Below are positions 1-7,859 of a DNA stretch of 64,000 nt, in pieces. The stretch covers positions 1-64,000 of the forward strand of contig NZ_JAHIAB010000014.1 of NCBI RefSeq assembly GCF_018760365.1, in the 5' to 3' direction. Numbering within the stretch: the stretch's first letter is position 1; the number at the start of each line of letters is the position of its first letter. The notes under the pieces were generated by a model. The model was not told the origin of the DNA. It did no database searches and saw only the letters and a list, made by a program, of their open reading frames with translations. A program made the position numbers and the translations under genes. The stretch is from Pseudooceanicola endophyticus (GTDB taxonomy: Bacteria > Pseudomonadota > Alphaproteobacteria > Rhodobacterales > Rhodobacteraceae).

Positions 1-65
1 TCCTCCAGACGATCAGGGAAAAGCGTGACCTGGTCCCGGTCGATACCATTGATGAAACCCGCCAT
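1..65 (-). mobile_element. 5' end of an IS transposase gene (IS1182-like), cut by window edge
   Basis: Reading the minus strand from the ATG at 65 gives 21 codons that stay open to the window edge, starting MAGFINGIDRDQ and continuing through TLFPDRLE. This opening block (FI-G-DR-Q--LFP--L) is the usual N-terminus of IS1182-type DDE transposases. The catalytic DDE region lies outside the window, so whether the copy is intact is unknown. No terminal inverted repeat could be identified from this end. It borders an AT-richer accessory stretch, which fits a mobile-element boundary. Confidence 0.65.
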
Positions 66-261
66 CCCTGTCTCCTGCCGCCTTGCGAAAGCTTACCACG
101 GAACAGCGTTTCCACACAGCCTCGGCCCGAAGCCGACTTTCGTGGGCAGAAGAACTGCTACGGCGCGGCCCGACGTTGCCGCCGTTCGTTCATGGTGCAG
201 CATTCCAAGTGTGCTAGCCTCCACTGCGGCACAAGCTAACCTCGAATCAAAGAGCATCCGA

Positions 262-492
262 ATGGCCACCTATCAGAGAATCCAAGAACAGACGAAAGCT
301 CGCTTTGGCTTCACTCCCAAGACTTGCTGGATCGCCGACATAAAGGCAGAGTTCGGTCTGACGCGTGGATCCGCTCCCAATAGGCTTGACCAGGGCTCCC
401 GTAAGCATCCGTGCCCTTCGCATCGCAGAGACGAGTTGACCACGATCATGACTGAACTCGGGGTACTCCCTGGGCGCACTAATCCCTCATAG
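262..492 (+). CDS. Small conserved hypothetical protein (76 aa)
   Basis: The protein starts MATYQRIQEQTKARFGFTP and contains KTCWIADIKAEFGL followed by APNR and PCP segments. I recognise this pattern from small proteobacterial proteins of about 70 residues of the form M-tY-eIQ--v---GFtpktCWIAhvK---gl----APNR----R--PCP. They are often found on mobile or accessory DNA and have no assigned function. The frame is open upstream to position 25, but that extension has no family similarity, so I place the start at 262, behind an AAAGAG stretch. The ORF ends 127 bases before the convergent peroxiredoxin stop. Confidence 0.65.
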   Translation: MATYQRIQEQTKARFGFTPKTCWIADIKAEFGLTRGSAPNRLDQGSRKHPCPSHRRDELTTIMTELGVLPGRTNPS

Positions 493-619
493 AACGGCCC
501 TCTCCCGACCTTCGCGAGGTTCGGCCTCGCTGCGGCGCAGCTTCCCCAAACCGGCCATCGGTCGCATCGTGCAGCATGTTCTGGCACGCCAAGGTCAGCT
601 GAGCGGACGGAGCGGACCT

Positions 620-1132
620 TCAGTTCCCGCCAGGTGCCTGCGTTTTAAGATAAGCAAGAACATCTTCAGCGTTCTTTGCAGGTTCAGAAACCGGTGACAT
701 GACATGAACGATCACGCCGTCCTTCAAGATCATGGTCATTCGTTGCAGCAATGTCATGCCTCCCGCTTCAAACGTAGACGCGCCGATGGCCTTCGCGAGC
801 TGTAGATGCGCATCTGACAAGAGCGGGAACGGGAGGTGAAGGCGCGCAGCCGCCTCGGCCTGATAAGCTGTGTCCTGAGTGGACAGTCCAAAGAGGAAGG
901 TTCCTCCAGCTTGTTTCAATTCGGCATAGTGATCGCGGAACGCGCACGATTGAGGGGTGCAGCCCCGAGCGCCTGGTATGAGATCCCAGCCCTCGATGGG
1001 GGCCGCATCTGGCGGGCTTGTCCTGGGATAGGCGTAGACCACCCCGATACCCGCGAGATTCGACAGATCAACATCTGTCCCATCAGTAGCGGGGAGTAGG
1101 ATGGAAGGAAGGCGAGTGCCGGGAGAGATCAT
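620..1132 (-). CDS. Peroxiredoxin, PrxQ/BCP type
   Basis: This is a thioredoxin-fold peroxidase of 170 aa that reduces hydrogen peroxide or alkyl hydroperoxides in the cytoplasm. The segment GARGCTPQSCAFRDHY matches the PrxQ active-site block (usually PGCT-E-C-FRD). Cys58 would be the peroxidatic cysteine and Cys63, five residues on, the resolving cysteine, the same spacing as Cys45/Cys50 of E. coli BCP. The block is preceded by an unusual PRTSPPDAAPIEGWDLI insertion. The frame is open for a further 88 codons upstream, but the ATG at 1132 is preceded by AAGGA at proper spacing and begins the family N-terminus (MISPGTRLPSILLPATDG). It is a lone minus-strand gene in an AT-richer stretch. Confidence 0.85.
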   Translation of the reverse strand: MISPGTRLPSILLPATDGTDVDLSNLAGIGVVYAYPRTSPPDAAPIEGWDLIPGARGCTPQSCAFRDHYAELKQAGGTFLFGLSTQDTAYQAEAAARLHLPFPLLSDAHLQLAKAIGASTFEAGGMTLLQRMTMILKDGVIVHVMSPVSEPAKNAEDVLAYLKTQAPGGN

Positions 1133-1462
1133 GACGTATCCTTTTAAACGTAAGGATAACACCCCGCTAAGCATTCGAGTGCAAAGCACCGCAGGTTCCT
1201 CGCCCAAGCGAGCCGGGTCCGAGGAGCGTGGACGGCCCGTATCGAACATTTCTGAGGCGTGGAGTGGGCGCTGGCGGCCGGAGCTTGACGACCGATGGAT
1301 TGGCTGCCTTACTCTACTACGTTCTATCGTCCAACCTTCAGCTTCAATCCCTTGCATCTTCCCCCGTAGGATCTGCATGGTTGAAGGTTTACTCAATTCC
1401 CGCGGATTCGATAGAAAAATAGTGATGCCTCGGGCCTACATAGAATAATCGGCGGAAATACA
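1133..1462. other. 330-base gene-free stretch
   Basis: This is the divergent intergenic region between the peroxiredoxin and the SEC-C protein gene. Short open frames exist on both strands, but none resembles a protein family or has a convincing ribosome binding site. It should hold the promoters of both flanking genes; AT-rich spots occur near 1140-1160 and 1415-1445. Confidence 0.5.
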
Positions 1463-2632
1463 ATGAACCACGCATCGCTCGTCGCGCCACGGCTTTCTCT
1501 CTTCCACCGCAGACTATCTCCTCTGGAGAAGATGGGGAGGAATGAGCGATGCTGGTGCCGATCCGGCAAAAAGTTCAAGCACTGTCACCTTGTTCGCGAG
1601 GCACTTGAACCAATAAATGTATTTGAACAGGAGCAGCGGATGTTTGCAGAGCTTCGAAACGGCTATTGCTCACTTCCTGCAGCTGACCCTTGCAGTTCGG
1701 AAATTATAAAGGCCCATACGATCCAAAGGAGGGGCGGGCTCGCTGCGATCTCTGATAGTAATCATGTTCTAACCGTAAAGCCACGAATGAGAGACATGAT
1801 ACAGTCGAGCGGGAAGCCGCAACCCCGGAAAATTGGGCTCAAAGATGCATCAGTTTTTCCCGGATTCTGCAGCAAACACGACTCCGAAACTTTTAAACCT
1901 ATAGAGGGTAAGACGCTCAATTTCGAATTGAGCTCAGCGTTTCTCTTCTCGTATCGCGCTATATCCTACGAACGTTACTCTAAGGAGGCAGAGGGGCGCT
2001 TCAACGCGATGATGCGAGAAGTCGCTGATCGCGGACAGCCATTTAGGAAACAGGCTGCGATGCAGTCTTTTCTATACGATGTATCGGTTGGTATAGAAAT
2101 GGGAAAAAGAGATATGGAGCGAGCGAAAGGCAACTTCGACAATTTGTTTTTGACTGGCGGCTACGATGGCTTCCATTATTGCGGTGTTCGCTTCGACCGC
2201 GTCCTTCCAATTGTTGCATGTTGCGCCTTCCACCCTGAATTTGATCTTTCTGGAACTCGCTTGCAGCAGTTAGGTCAAAATAAGGTTGAGCTGGATACCG
2301 TGACACTGACTGTTACAGCCTTTGAGGGCAATACAGTTGCGATTTTTGGCTGGATTGGGCCGGATGATGGGCCGGCTCGGTCCCTATCGGACTCCCTACT
2401 GGCCATCGCAAGCGATCGCCAAGCCGATGCCCTGATACGCCTTCTATTCATACACACGGACAACCTATTTCTGAACCCGACTTGGTGGGACGGCCTTCCT
2501 AATAAACACAAAGTTGCGCTCAATAATATGACACGCAGTGGAACAACGATGCGCGAAAGGACGGCGGCTGAGTATAGCAACGCCACCTTGGATCTTTTCC
2601 CAGCGGAGGCCATGGAAAAAGTAGCGGAATAG
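1463..2632 (+). CDS. SEC-C motif protein with HNH-like Cys/His cluster, unknown function
   Basis: The 389-aa protein opens with a SEC-C zinc-binding motif: GRNERCWCRSGKKFKHCH, with Cys30, Cys32, Cys41 and His42 as likely ligands. SEC-C is best known from the SecA C-terminus and occurs in many accessory proteins. A second Cys/His set follows, Cys77 and His85 (PCSSEIIKAHTIQ) and Cys136/His139 (FCSKHD). This looks like an HNH/treble-clef arrangement, but I cannot show nuclease activity. The remaining 240 residues are not recognised. The start at 1463 has only a weak GGCGG ahead; an ATG at 1532, directly before GRNERC and after GGAG, is a good alternative (366 aa). The gene is clearly AT-richer than the rest of the window, pointing to recent acquisition. 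Confidence 0.6.
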   Translation: MNHASLVAPRLSLFHRRLSPLEKMGRNERCWCRSGKKFKHCHLVREALEPINVFEQEQRMFAELRNGYCSLPAADPCSSEIIKAHTIQRRGGLAAISDSNHVLTVKPRMRDMIQSSGKPQPRKIGLKDASVFPGFCSKHDSETFKPIEGKTLNFELSSAFLFSYRAISYERYSKEAEGRFNAMMREVADRGQPFRKQAAMQSFLYDVSVGIEMGKRDMERAKGNFDNLFLTGGYDGFHYCGVRFDRVLPIVACCAFHPEFDLSGTRLQQLGQNKVELDTVTLTVTAFEGNTVAIFGWIGPDDGPARSLSDSLLAIASDRQADALIRLLFIHTDNLFLNPTWWDGLPNKHKVALNNMTRSGTTMRERTAAEYSNATLDLFPAEAMEKVAE

Positions 2633-2809
2633 GACCGTTTAATCTACCGAGTCGCTCTTAACCTTGTCGAATAAGGCGGTCGATCGTGTGCATTGTCTCA
2701 AGCAATTGCGGACATTCATGCATTGAGCAGCTACAGTCTGTTGTCCGCCGTCCTGGTCTTTTTTTTGGCAGCGCTCCTCCGGAATGAGCGGATGACGGCT
2801 TTGGCTTAA

Positions 2810-3235
2810 TGCTGCAGCTGTCACGCGGCAGCGCCGCAAGTCTGCTATCCGCCCAACCTGAGCCTCATGTTGCAGGACAGGCGCGCCGGGATCTTCCTGG
2901 CCGAGGTGGAGGGGCAGATTGCGGGCCTGGCCTCTGGAAGCCTGACCTGCGATGTCGAATTTGGCTGGGCTTGCGAACTGGAGGACCTCTATGTCCGCCC
3001 CGCTTTCCGGGGACGCGGCCTGGCACGCCGGCTGGCCGAAACCGTTCTGGCCTGAGCCGCAGCGCAGGGCGCGCAAGAGGTCTGCCTTGTGATCACACCC
3101 GAGGCCGAAGCCGGCCAGGGCCTGACCGCCTTCTATCGCAAGCTGGGGTTTGCCGACAGTCGCCGGATCACGATGTATCGAAGCGCCCACCGTGATCCGG
3201 GCCGAGGCCCCGCGCAGGACCGGACTCAGGCGTAG
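2810..3235 (+). pseudogene. GNAT-family N-acetyltransferase remnant
   Basis: One frame encodes most of a GNAT fold. It has a strand region (GIFLAEVEGQIAGLA), then the acetyl-CoA-binding motif A (DLYVRPAFRGRGLARRL), then an in-frame TGA at 3053-3055. The same frame continues with the C-terminal half (GLTAFYRKLGF, then MYRSAH) to a stop at 3235. The N-terminus is also interrupted by TAA at 2807, and no good start precedes the coding similarity. The simplest reading is a decayed acetyltransferase with at least one nonsense mutation. A short product from the ATG at 2867 would lack the C-terminal half of the fold. The 3' end overlaps the convergent SDR gene by 10 bases. Confidence 0.7.
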
Positions 3236-4113
3236 GCCTGCGCCTTCAGATCCTCCAGCAGCGACGGGCCCCGGGGCACCCAGCCCAGCTCGGCCCGCGT
3301 CCAGGCGCTGCTGGCGGGCATGTCGAGCCCGGCAAAGCCGGCAAGCCAGCCCAGCCGGGCCGCCAGCGCCTCCGCGTCCAGGGAGACCAACGGCAGGTCG
3401 AGCCCCTCGGCCAGCACTTCGGCCACGGAGCGCATCGGCACGCCTTCCTCTGCCACGGCATGGAAGCGCGTGCCGGCGGGTCCCTTGTCGAAGGCCATGG
3501 CATAAAGGGCGGCGACATCGCCGACATGGGCGGCGGGCCAGCGGTTCCTGCCCTCGCCCAGGATCGCCACAGCGCCGATCTGGCGCGAGATCTCGATATA
3601 GGGGCTGATCAGGCCCTGGCGCCGGGTGTCATGGACCTGCGGCAAGCGCATCACCCGGGCATTCACGCCCTGCTCCAGCAACGGTCGCAGCGCGAGCTCC
3701 GTCGCGATGCGGGGATTGGGATGGTCGGTGTCGAAATTCGCCTCCTGGGCCAGCTGCCCGGGCCCGGCATCACCCATGCCTGTGCCCGAGGTCACCATCA
3801 GCGGTCGGTCGGACCCCTTCAGCTCGGTCCCCATGGCGGCAATCACCCGGGCGTCCTTTTCGCAATTGGCCAGGAAATTGGCAAAGTTGTGGTCGAAGGC
3901 AGTGTGGATCACCGCATCGCATTGCGCGGCGCCACGGGCCAGGGTTTCGGGCGCTTCGAGGCTGGCCATCCAGGGGGTGGCCCCTGCCGCACGAAGACTC
4001 TCCGCGCCGGCCTCGGACCGGGTCATGCCCAGAACCTCGTGGCCGCGCGCCAGCAGCTCGGGCAGGATGCGGGCACCGATGAAGCCGGTGGCGCCTGTCA
4101 GGAAAACACGCAT
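3226..4113 (-). CDS. SDR-family NAD(P)-dependent epimerase/oxidoreductase
   Basis: This is a 295-aa atypical/extended short-chain dehydrogenase-reductase with an N-terminal Rossmann motif GATGFIG (residues 7-13) for NAD(P). A TSGTGMG segment sits where catalytic Ser/Thr residues occur in extended SDRs. The canonical YxxxK is not clear, so the substrate is unknown; relatives act on sugars or small carbonyls. The start at 4113 follows GGAG. It is divergent from the XRE/MmyB-type regulator at 4211, a common pairing in which that regulator controls the neighbouring SDR. An inverted repeat overlaps its translation start region. Confidence 0.8.
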   Translation of the reverse strand: MRVFLTGATGFIGARILPELLARGHEVLGMTRSEAGAESLRAAGATPWMASLEAPETLARGAAQCDAVIHTAFDHNFANFLANCEKDARVIAAMGTELKGSDRPLMVTSGTGMGDAGPGQLAQEANFDTDHPNPRIATELALRPLLEQGVNARVMRLPQVHDTRRQGLISPYIEISRQIGAVAILGEGRNRWPAAHVGDVAALYAMAFDKGPAGTRFHAVAEEGVPMRSVAEVLAEGLDLPLVSLDAEALAARLGWLAGFAGLDMPASSAWTRAELGWVPRGPSLLEDLKAQAYA

Positions 4114-4210
4114 GTCGAACGCTCCTTGGTTGTTCGACGCAAGATATCGGCCTAGAGTTTATCCTGTTAAATACGTGACTTTATACTGTTATAAATTCCA
4201 ACAGGATGCC
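4114..4210. promoter_or_regulatory. Divergent promoter/operator region with inverted and direct repeats
   Basis: The 97 bases between the SDR and its regulator carry two repeat systems. GTCGAAC (4114-4120) and GTTCGAC (4132-4138) form a perfect 7-bp inverted repeat with an 11-nt spacer, directly on the SDR ribosome-binding region. Closer to the regulator, TTTATCCTGTTAAA (from 4158) and TTTATACTGTTATAAA (4180-4195) form a near-direct repeat whose CTGTTA cores lie 22 bp apart, about two helical turns. ATCCTGTT (4161-4168) is also the inverse of AACAGGAT (4200-4207). These are plausible operators for the HTH regulator; binding is inferred. Confidence 0.5.
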
Positions 4211-5032
4211 ATGCCGCAAGATGACAATGCCCTGGGCCGGTTCCTGCGCGACCGGCGCACCCGGCTGGACCCCGCCAGTTTCGGCTTTGACACCGGGCGG
4301 CGACGCACACCGGGCCTGCGCCGCGAGGAGGTGGCGCAGCGCGCCAACATCAGCCCGACCTGGTACACCTGGCTGGAACAGGGCCGCGGCGGCGCGCCTT
4401 CGACCGATGTGATCGAGCGCATCGCCCGTGGCCTGATGCTGACGGAACCCGAGCGGGAACATCTGCACGTTCTGGCCTTCGGACACCCGCCAGAGGCCAG
4501 CTACCGCGCCGAGGATCACGTCACCCCCCGGCTGCAAAGGGTGCTGGACGGCATTCCCCAGGGGCCCGCCATCATCATCAATGCGACCTGGGACGTGCTG
4601 GCCTGGAACCGGGCCGCCGCCCGCCTGCTGACCGATTACGCCGCCCTGCCGAAACCGCAGCGCAACGTGCTGCGGCTGGTGTTTTCGCGCGCGGGACAGC
4701 AGAGCAACACCAGCGACTGGTTGTCGGTCTGCCGTTACCTGGTCGGCACGTTCCGCGCCAGCGTCGCGCGTGCCGGGGCCAGCCAGGACGTCACCCAGCT
4801 GGTCGAGGAACTGTCCGCGCTCAGCCCGGTGTTCCGCGATCTCTGGGCGGAAAACGCCGTCACTGCCCATGGGGACGGGATCAAGCGGCTGCATCACGCG
4901 GTGCTGGGCCTGATCGAGATGGAGTTCTCGACCTTCACGGTCGAGGGGCGCGCGGACCTGACCCTGCTGGTCTACAGCCCCGCCACCCCCGAAACCGCCG
5001 CCCGCATCCGCGATCATCTGGCCCGGGATTGA
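4211..5032 (+). CDS. XRE-family regulator with MmyB-like ligand domain
   Basis: This is a 273-aa DNA-binding regulator. Residues about 8-75 form an XRE helix-turn-helix with the family signature RTPGLRREEVAQ, then ISPTWYTWLEQGR. Residues about 100-265 match the MmyB-like ligand-binding region (IINATWDVLAWNRAAARL). Relatives typically repress or activate an adjacent, divergently transcribed dehydrogenase, which fits the SDR next door. The start at 4211 follows AGGAT; the long upstream open frame is antisense to the SDR and is not coding. The effector is unknown. Confidence 0.85.
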   Translation: MPQDDNALGRFLRDRRTRLDPASFGFDTGRRRTPGLRREEVAQRANISPTWYTWLEQGRGGAPSTDVIERIARGLMLTEPEREHLHVLAFGHPPEASYRAEDHVTPRLQRVLDGIPQGPAIIINATWDVLAWNRAAARLLTDYAALPKPQRNVLRLVFSRAGQQSNTSDWLSVCRYLVGTFRASVARAGASQDVTQLVEELSALSPVFRDLWAENAVTAHGDGIKRLHHAVLGLIEMEFSTFTVEGRADLTLLVYSPATPETAARIRDHLARD

Positions 5033-5221
5033 ACGGACCGGCCCCACCCGGGCCCCCTCTGGCGCGCAGAGCTTGGGCGATTTCCGCCCTGGCGCGTGCC
5101 CAAACACCTGCCCCGCCCCGCCCGACCCCGGGAGGCAATTGAAATTCTTCGAAAAACGCGGATCATGGGGAAAAGAACTTTCCCGGAAGACCTGCCGGGG
5201 CAACAGACGGCAGAGCAGAGC

Positions 5222-6850
5222 ATGGCATCCCTACTAGTCATCTTCCAGATCGGTGGCGCGGTGGCGCTGCTTCTTTTCGGCCTCGGGCTGGTGCGCGACG
5301 GCGTGACCGTCGCCTTCGGCATCCGGCTTAAGACCGCGCTTGGCCTGGGCACCCGCACCGGCCCAAGGGCCTTTCTGGCCGGGCTGGTGGCGACGCTGGG
5401 GCTGCAATCCTCGACCTCGACCGCGCTGCTGACGGCCTCTTTCCTGGAACGTCAGCTGATCGCCGACAGGATGGCGCAGATCGTGCTTCTGGGGGCCAAT
5501 GTCGGCACGGCGCTGACCGCCCTGGTGATCTCTCTGGGCCTGGATGCCATTGCGCCGGTGCTGCTGCTGGGCGGGTTCGTGGCCAGCCGGCGGACCTCGC
5601 CTCTGGCTACCGGCAGCGGGCGGGCCCTGATCGGCCTCGGCCTCATGCTGCTGTCGCTGTCGCTGCTGGAGGCGGCCACCGCGCCGCTGCGCAGCTCGGC
5701 CGAGATGCAGGCCTTCCTGCACATGCTGGACGGCGCCTGGCCGGTGGCGCTGATCTTTGCCGCCGGGCTGGCGGCGGTCTGCTCTTCCTCGCTCGCGGCG
5801 GTCATGCTGGTGGCCTCGCTCGATCTGCCCTCGGGGCTGTGCGTCGTGCTGGTGCTGGGCGCCAACCTGGGCGGGGCGATCCCGCCCGTGCTGGTCAGCG
5901 CCAAGTCGGCCATCGCGGCGCGGCGACTGACCTTGGGAAATCTCTGCGTCCGGGCCGCCGGATGCCTCTGCCTGCTGCCCTTCGCCGGTCCCTTCGGCCA
6001 GCTGCTGCAGGCGCTGCCCCTGCCCTTCACCGGCCTCGCCGTCGAGGCGCACCTGGTCTTCAACATCCTGCTGGCGCTGTGCATCGCGCCCTTCACCGGC
6101 CCGCTGACCCGGGGGCTGGAGCGGCTGCTGCCGCCCCCCGAACCTCAGGGCGACACGCCGCCGCAATGGCTGGACGAGGCGGCGCTGGAACAGCCGCTGC
6201 TGGCGCTGGCGGGTGCCGGGCGCCAGGCCTTGGCCATCGGGGATGACATCGCACGGATGCTGGACCTGACGCGGCTGGCCTTCTCAAAGAACGATACCAC
6301 CCCCCTGACCGAGGTCGCGGCCCTGGAAAACCGCGTCGACCTGCGCCAGCAGCAGGTCAAGACCTACCTGTCTCGCCTCGGCCAGAGCGCCGATGAAAGC
6401 GAGCGCCGCCGCGCCATCACCATCCTCGACTACGTGATCAACCTCGAACATGTGGGCGACATCATCGAAAAGGGCCTGGCCGCCAATGTCCGCAAGAAGG
6501 TCGGCCTGCAGCTGCGCTTTTCCGATGCCGGCTACCAGGAGCTGGACGGGATGTTCCTGATGACGACCGAGACCCTGCGCCTGGCCCAGACCATCTTCAT
6601 GACCCGCGACATGGAGCTGGCCCAGCAGCTGGTCCAGCAGAAGGTCGAGATCCGCAACCGCGAGCGCCAGTCGGCTCAGCGGCACCTGGTGCGTCTGCGA
6701 GAGGGCCAGCGCAATGCGCAGGAAACCTCCTCCCTGCACCTCGATCTGCTGCGGGACCTGAAGCGGATCACCGCGCATCTGGTCGCCGTTGCCCATCCGA
6801 TCCTCGACGAGGAAGGCCTGCTGATCGAAAGCCGGTTGCGCAATCACTAG
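5222..6850 (+). CDS. Na/Pi cotransporter family protein with PhoU-like C-terminus
   Basis: This inner-membrane protein is predicted to couple sodium movement to phosphate. Residues 1-320 are two inverted hydrophobic repeats of the NptA/YjbB type, the first with LQSSTSTA (61-68) and the second with the matching CSSSLAAV, the hallmark QSS-type substrate motifs. Residues about 340-540 are soluble helices with heptad-like spacing (a PhoU-like domain) of the kind that links such transporters to phosphate control. I chose the ATG at 5222 because membrane segment 1 begins there. An ATG at 5165 would add 19 polar residues and cannot be excluded. The gene stands alone and ends at a perfect 10-bp hairpin. 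Confidence 0.85.
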   Translation: MASLLVIFQIGGAVALLLFGLGLVRDGVTVAFGIRLKTALGLGTRTGPRAFLAGLVATLGLQSSTSTALLTASFLERQLIADRMAQIVLLGANVGTALTALVISLGLDAIAPVLLLGGFVASRRTSPLATGSGRALIGLGLMLLSLSLLEAATAPLRSSAEMQAFLHMLDGAWPVALIFAAGLAAVCSSSLAAVMLVASLDLPSGLCVVLVLGANLGGAIPPVLVSAKSAIAARRLTLGNLCVRAAGCLCLLPFAGPFGQLLQALPLPFTGLAVEAHLVFNILLALCIAPFTGPLTRGLERLLPPPEPQGDTPPQWLDEAALEQPLLALAGAGRQALAIGDDIARMLDLTRLAFSKNDTTPLTEVAALENRVDLRQQQVKTYLSRLGQSADESERRRAITILDYVINLEHVGDIIEKGLAANVRKKVGLQLRFSDAGYQELDGMFLMTTETLRLAQTIFMTRDMELAQQLVQQKVEIRNRERQSAQRHLVRLREGQRNAQETSSLHLDLLRDLKRITAHLVAVAHPILDEEGLLIESRLRNH

Positions 6851-6881
6851 GGCCAAGGGACGGGACGTCCGGACAGGAGTT

Positions 6882-6905
6882 CGGAGGCAGGTTGTCCTGC
6901 CTCCG
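6882..6905. terminator. Perfect 10-bp hairpin between convergent genes
   Basis: CGGAGGCAGG (6882-6891) pairs perfectly with CCTGCCTCCG (6896-6905) around a TTGT loop. It lies between the convergent stops of the Na/Pi transporter and the DoxX gene, so it probably ends transcripts from one or both sides. There is no clear T run on either strand, so an intrinsic terminator is likely but not certain. Confidence 0.6.
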
Positions 6906-6931
6906 CGCGTGCTTTGCAAAGATCGGCGGGC

Positions 6932-7504
6932 TCAGAATTCCTTGCCGAGCCTGCGATCGAGAGAGAAGTATCCGCCCCCGAAGGCCGCGATCAGAGCGGC
7001 ACCGGCAGCCCAGAACAGCGAGGCATAGATTGCCTTTTCCTGGATCCGGGCCCCGAAGGCGGCCCCGGCATCCTTCAGGAAGGCCGCCTGCGCGCCGGGC
7101 GTCAGAAGGTCGGGGTTCTGGCTCAGGTAGGCCAGGCCGTCCGGGGTCAGGAAGGTCTCCGGGTAGGGATGCGAGATGTGGAACCACAGGGTGATCAGCA
7201 GCATCACCGCATTGGCCAGCGCTACCGGGCGGGTCAGCAGGCCGACGGCGATCATCATGCCGCCGAAGAACTGCATGGCCGCCAGCAGCGGCGACCAGAA
7301 CCAGCCCGGGTACATGCCCAGAGATTCCACGAAGCCCGACTGCGCCAGAGGGGCGATGATCTTGGGCCAGCCCGCGATGATCAGGCTGATGCCGATGGCC
7401 AGCCGGAAGCCCAGCCAGCCGACGGGTTCGGCGAAGCGTGAATAGACCGGGGACAGGAAGGGAATGATCATCCTGTCACGCGGCGGAAGGAAGATATTGG
7501 CCAT
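6932..7504 (-). CDS. DoxX family membrane protein
   Basis: This is a 190-aa inner-membrane protein with four hydrophobic segments in the DoxX pattern: a first helix with LGFRLAIGISLIIAGWPKI, then an FFGGMMIAVGLLTR helix-loop block. A periplasm-facing insert (residues about 110-150) separates the last two helices. DoxX proteins are related to the DoxD subunit of thiosulfate:quinone oxidoreductase and are linked to redox or thiol stress, but most bacterial members have no proven activity. It stands alone, reads away from the GntP permease, and starts at 7504. Confidence 0.8.
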   Translation of the reverse strand: MANIFLPPRDRMIIPFLSPVYSRFAEPVGWLGFRLAIGISLIIAGWPKIIAPLAQSGFVESLGMYPGWFWSPLLAAMQFFGGMMIAVGLLTRPVALANAVMLLITLWFHISHPYPETFLTPDGLAYLSQNPDLLTPGAQAAFLKDAGAAFGARIQEKAIYASLFWAAGAALIAAFGGGYFSLDRRLGKEF

Positions 7505-7859
7505 GCGTCTTCTCCTCGGTTGGAGTGAAGTCCCTTGGACAGGACCTGAAGCCTCGACGGCGCGTCGGGTCCGGTCCTGGCAACAGGTCTGCGCCCAAAC
7601 GCCCCTGGGCAGAATGATTCAGATCAAATTCTCCTTCCGGTGCGCCACCCTCACGACTCCGTGATTCCCGCGGGTCGTTCCGCGGCACAACCCATGGCGT
7701 CGCCCTTTGCGGCACCTCCCTCGGGGATTGCAAAAATGTACAGGCGCCCATGCCCCGGTCCGCGGCCGGAAGGGGGGTTCTGGCCTCCTCTCACAGCCCG
7801 TAGCATCCGGTTCGGGCCGGAGGAGAACATGGCCCGCCACAGCCGTGAGGAGGAGCTGC
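7505..7859. other. 355-base divergent intergenic region
   Basis: This stretch lies between the doxX-like gene and the GntP permease gene and should carry both promoters. Open frames crossing it on both strands show no family similarity. I see no convincing RNA element or repeat beyond short GC-rich inversions. The relatively AT-rich segment at about 7615-7635 is the likeliest promoter area. Confidence 0.5.

Noticed and set aside
25-261. N-terminal extension of the small protein at 262
   Set aside because: The family similarity starts at the ATG at 262, and the extension overlaps the transposase start on the other strand.
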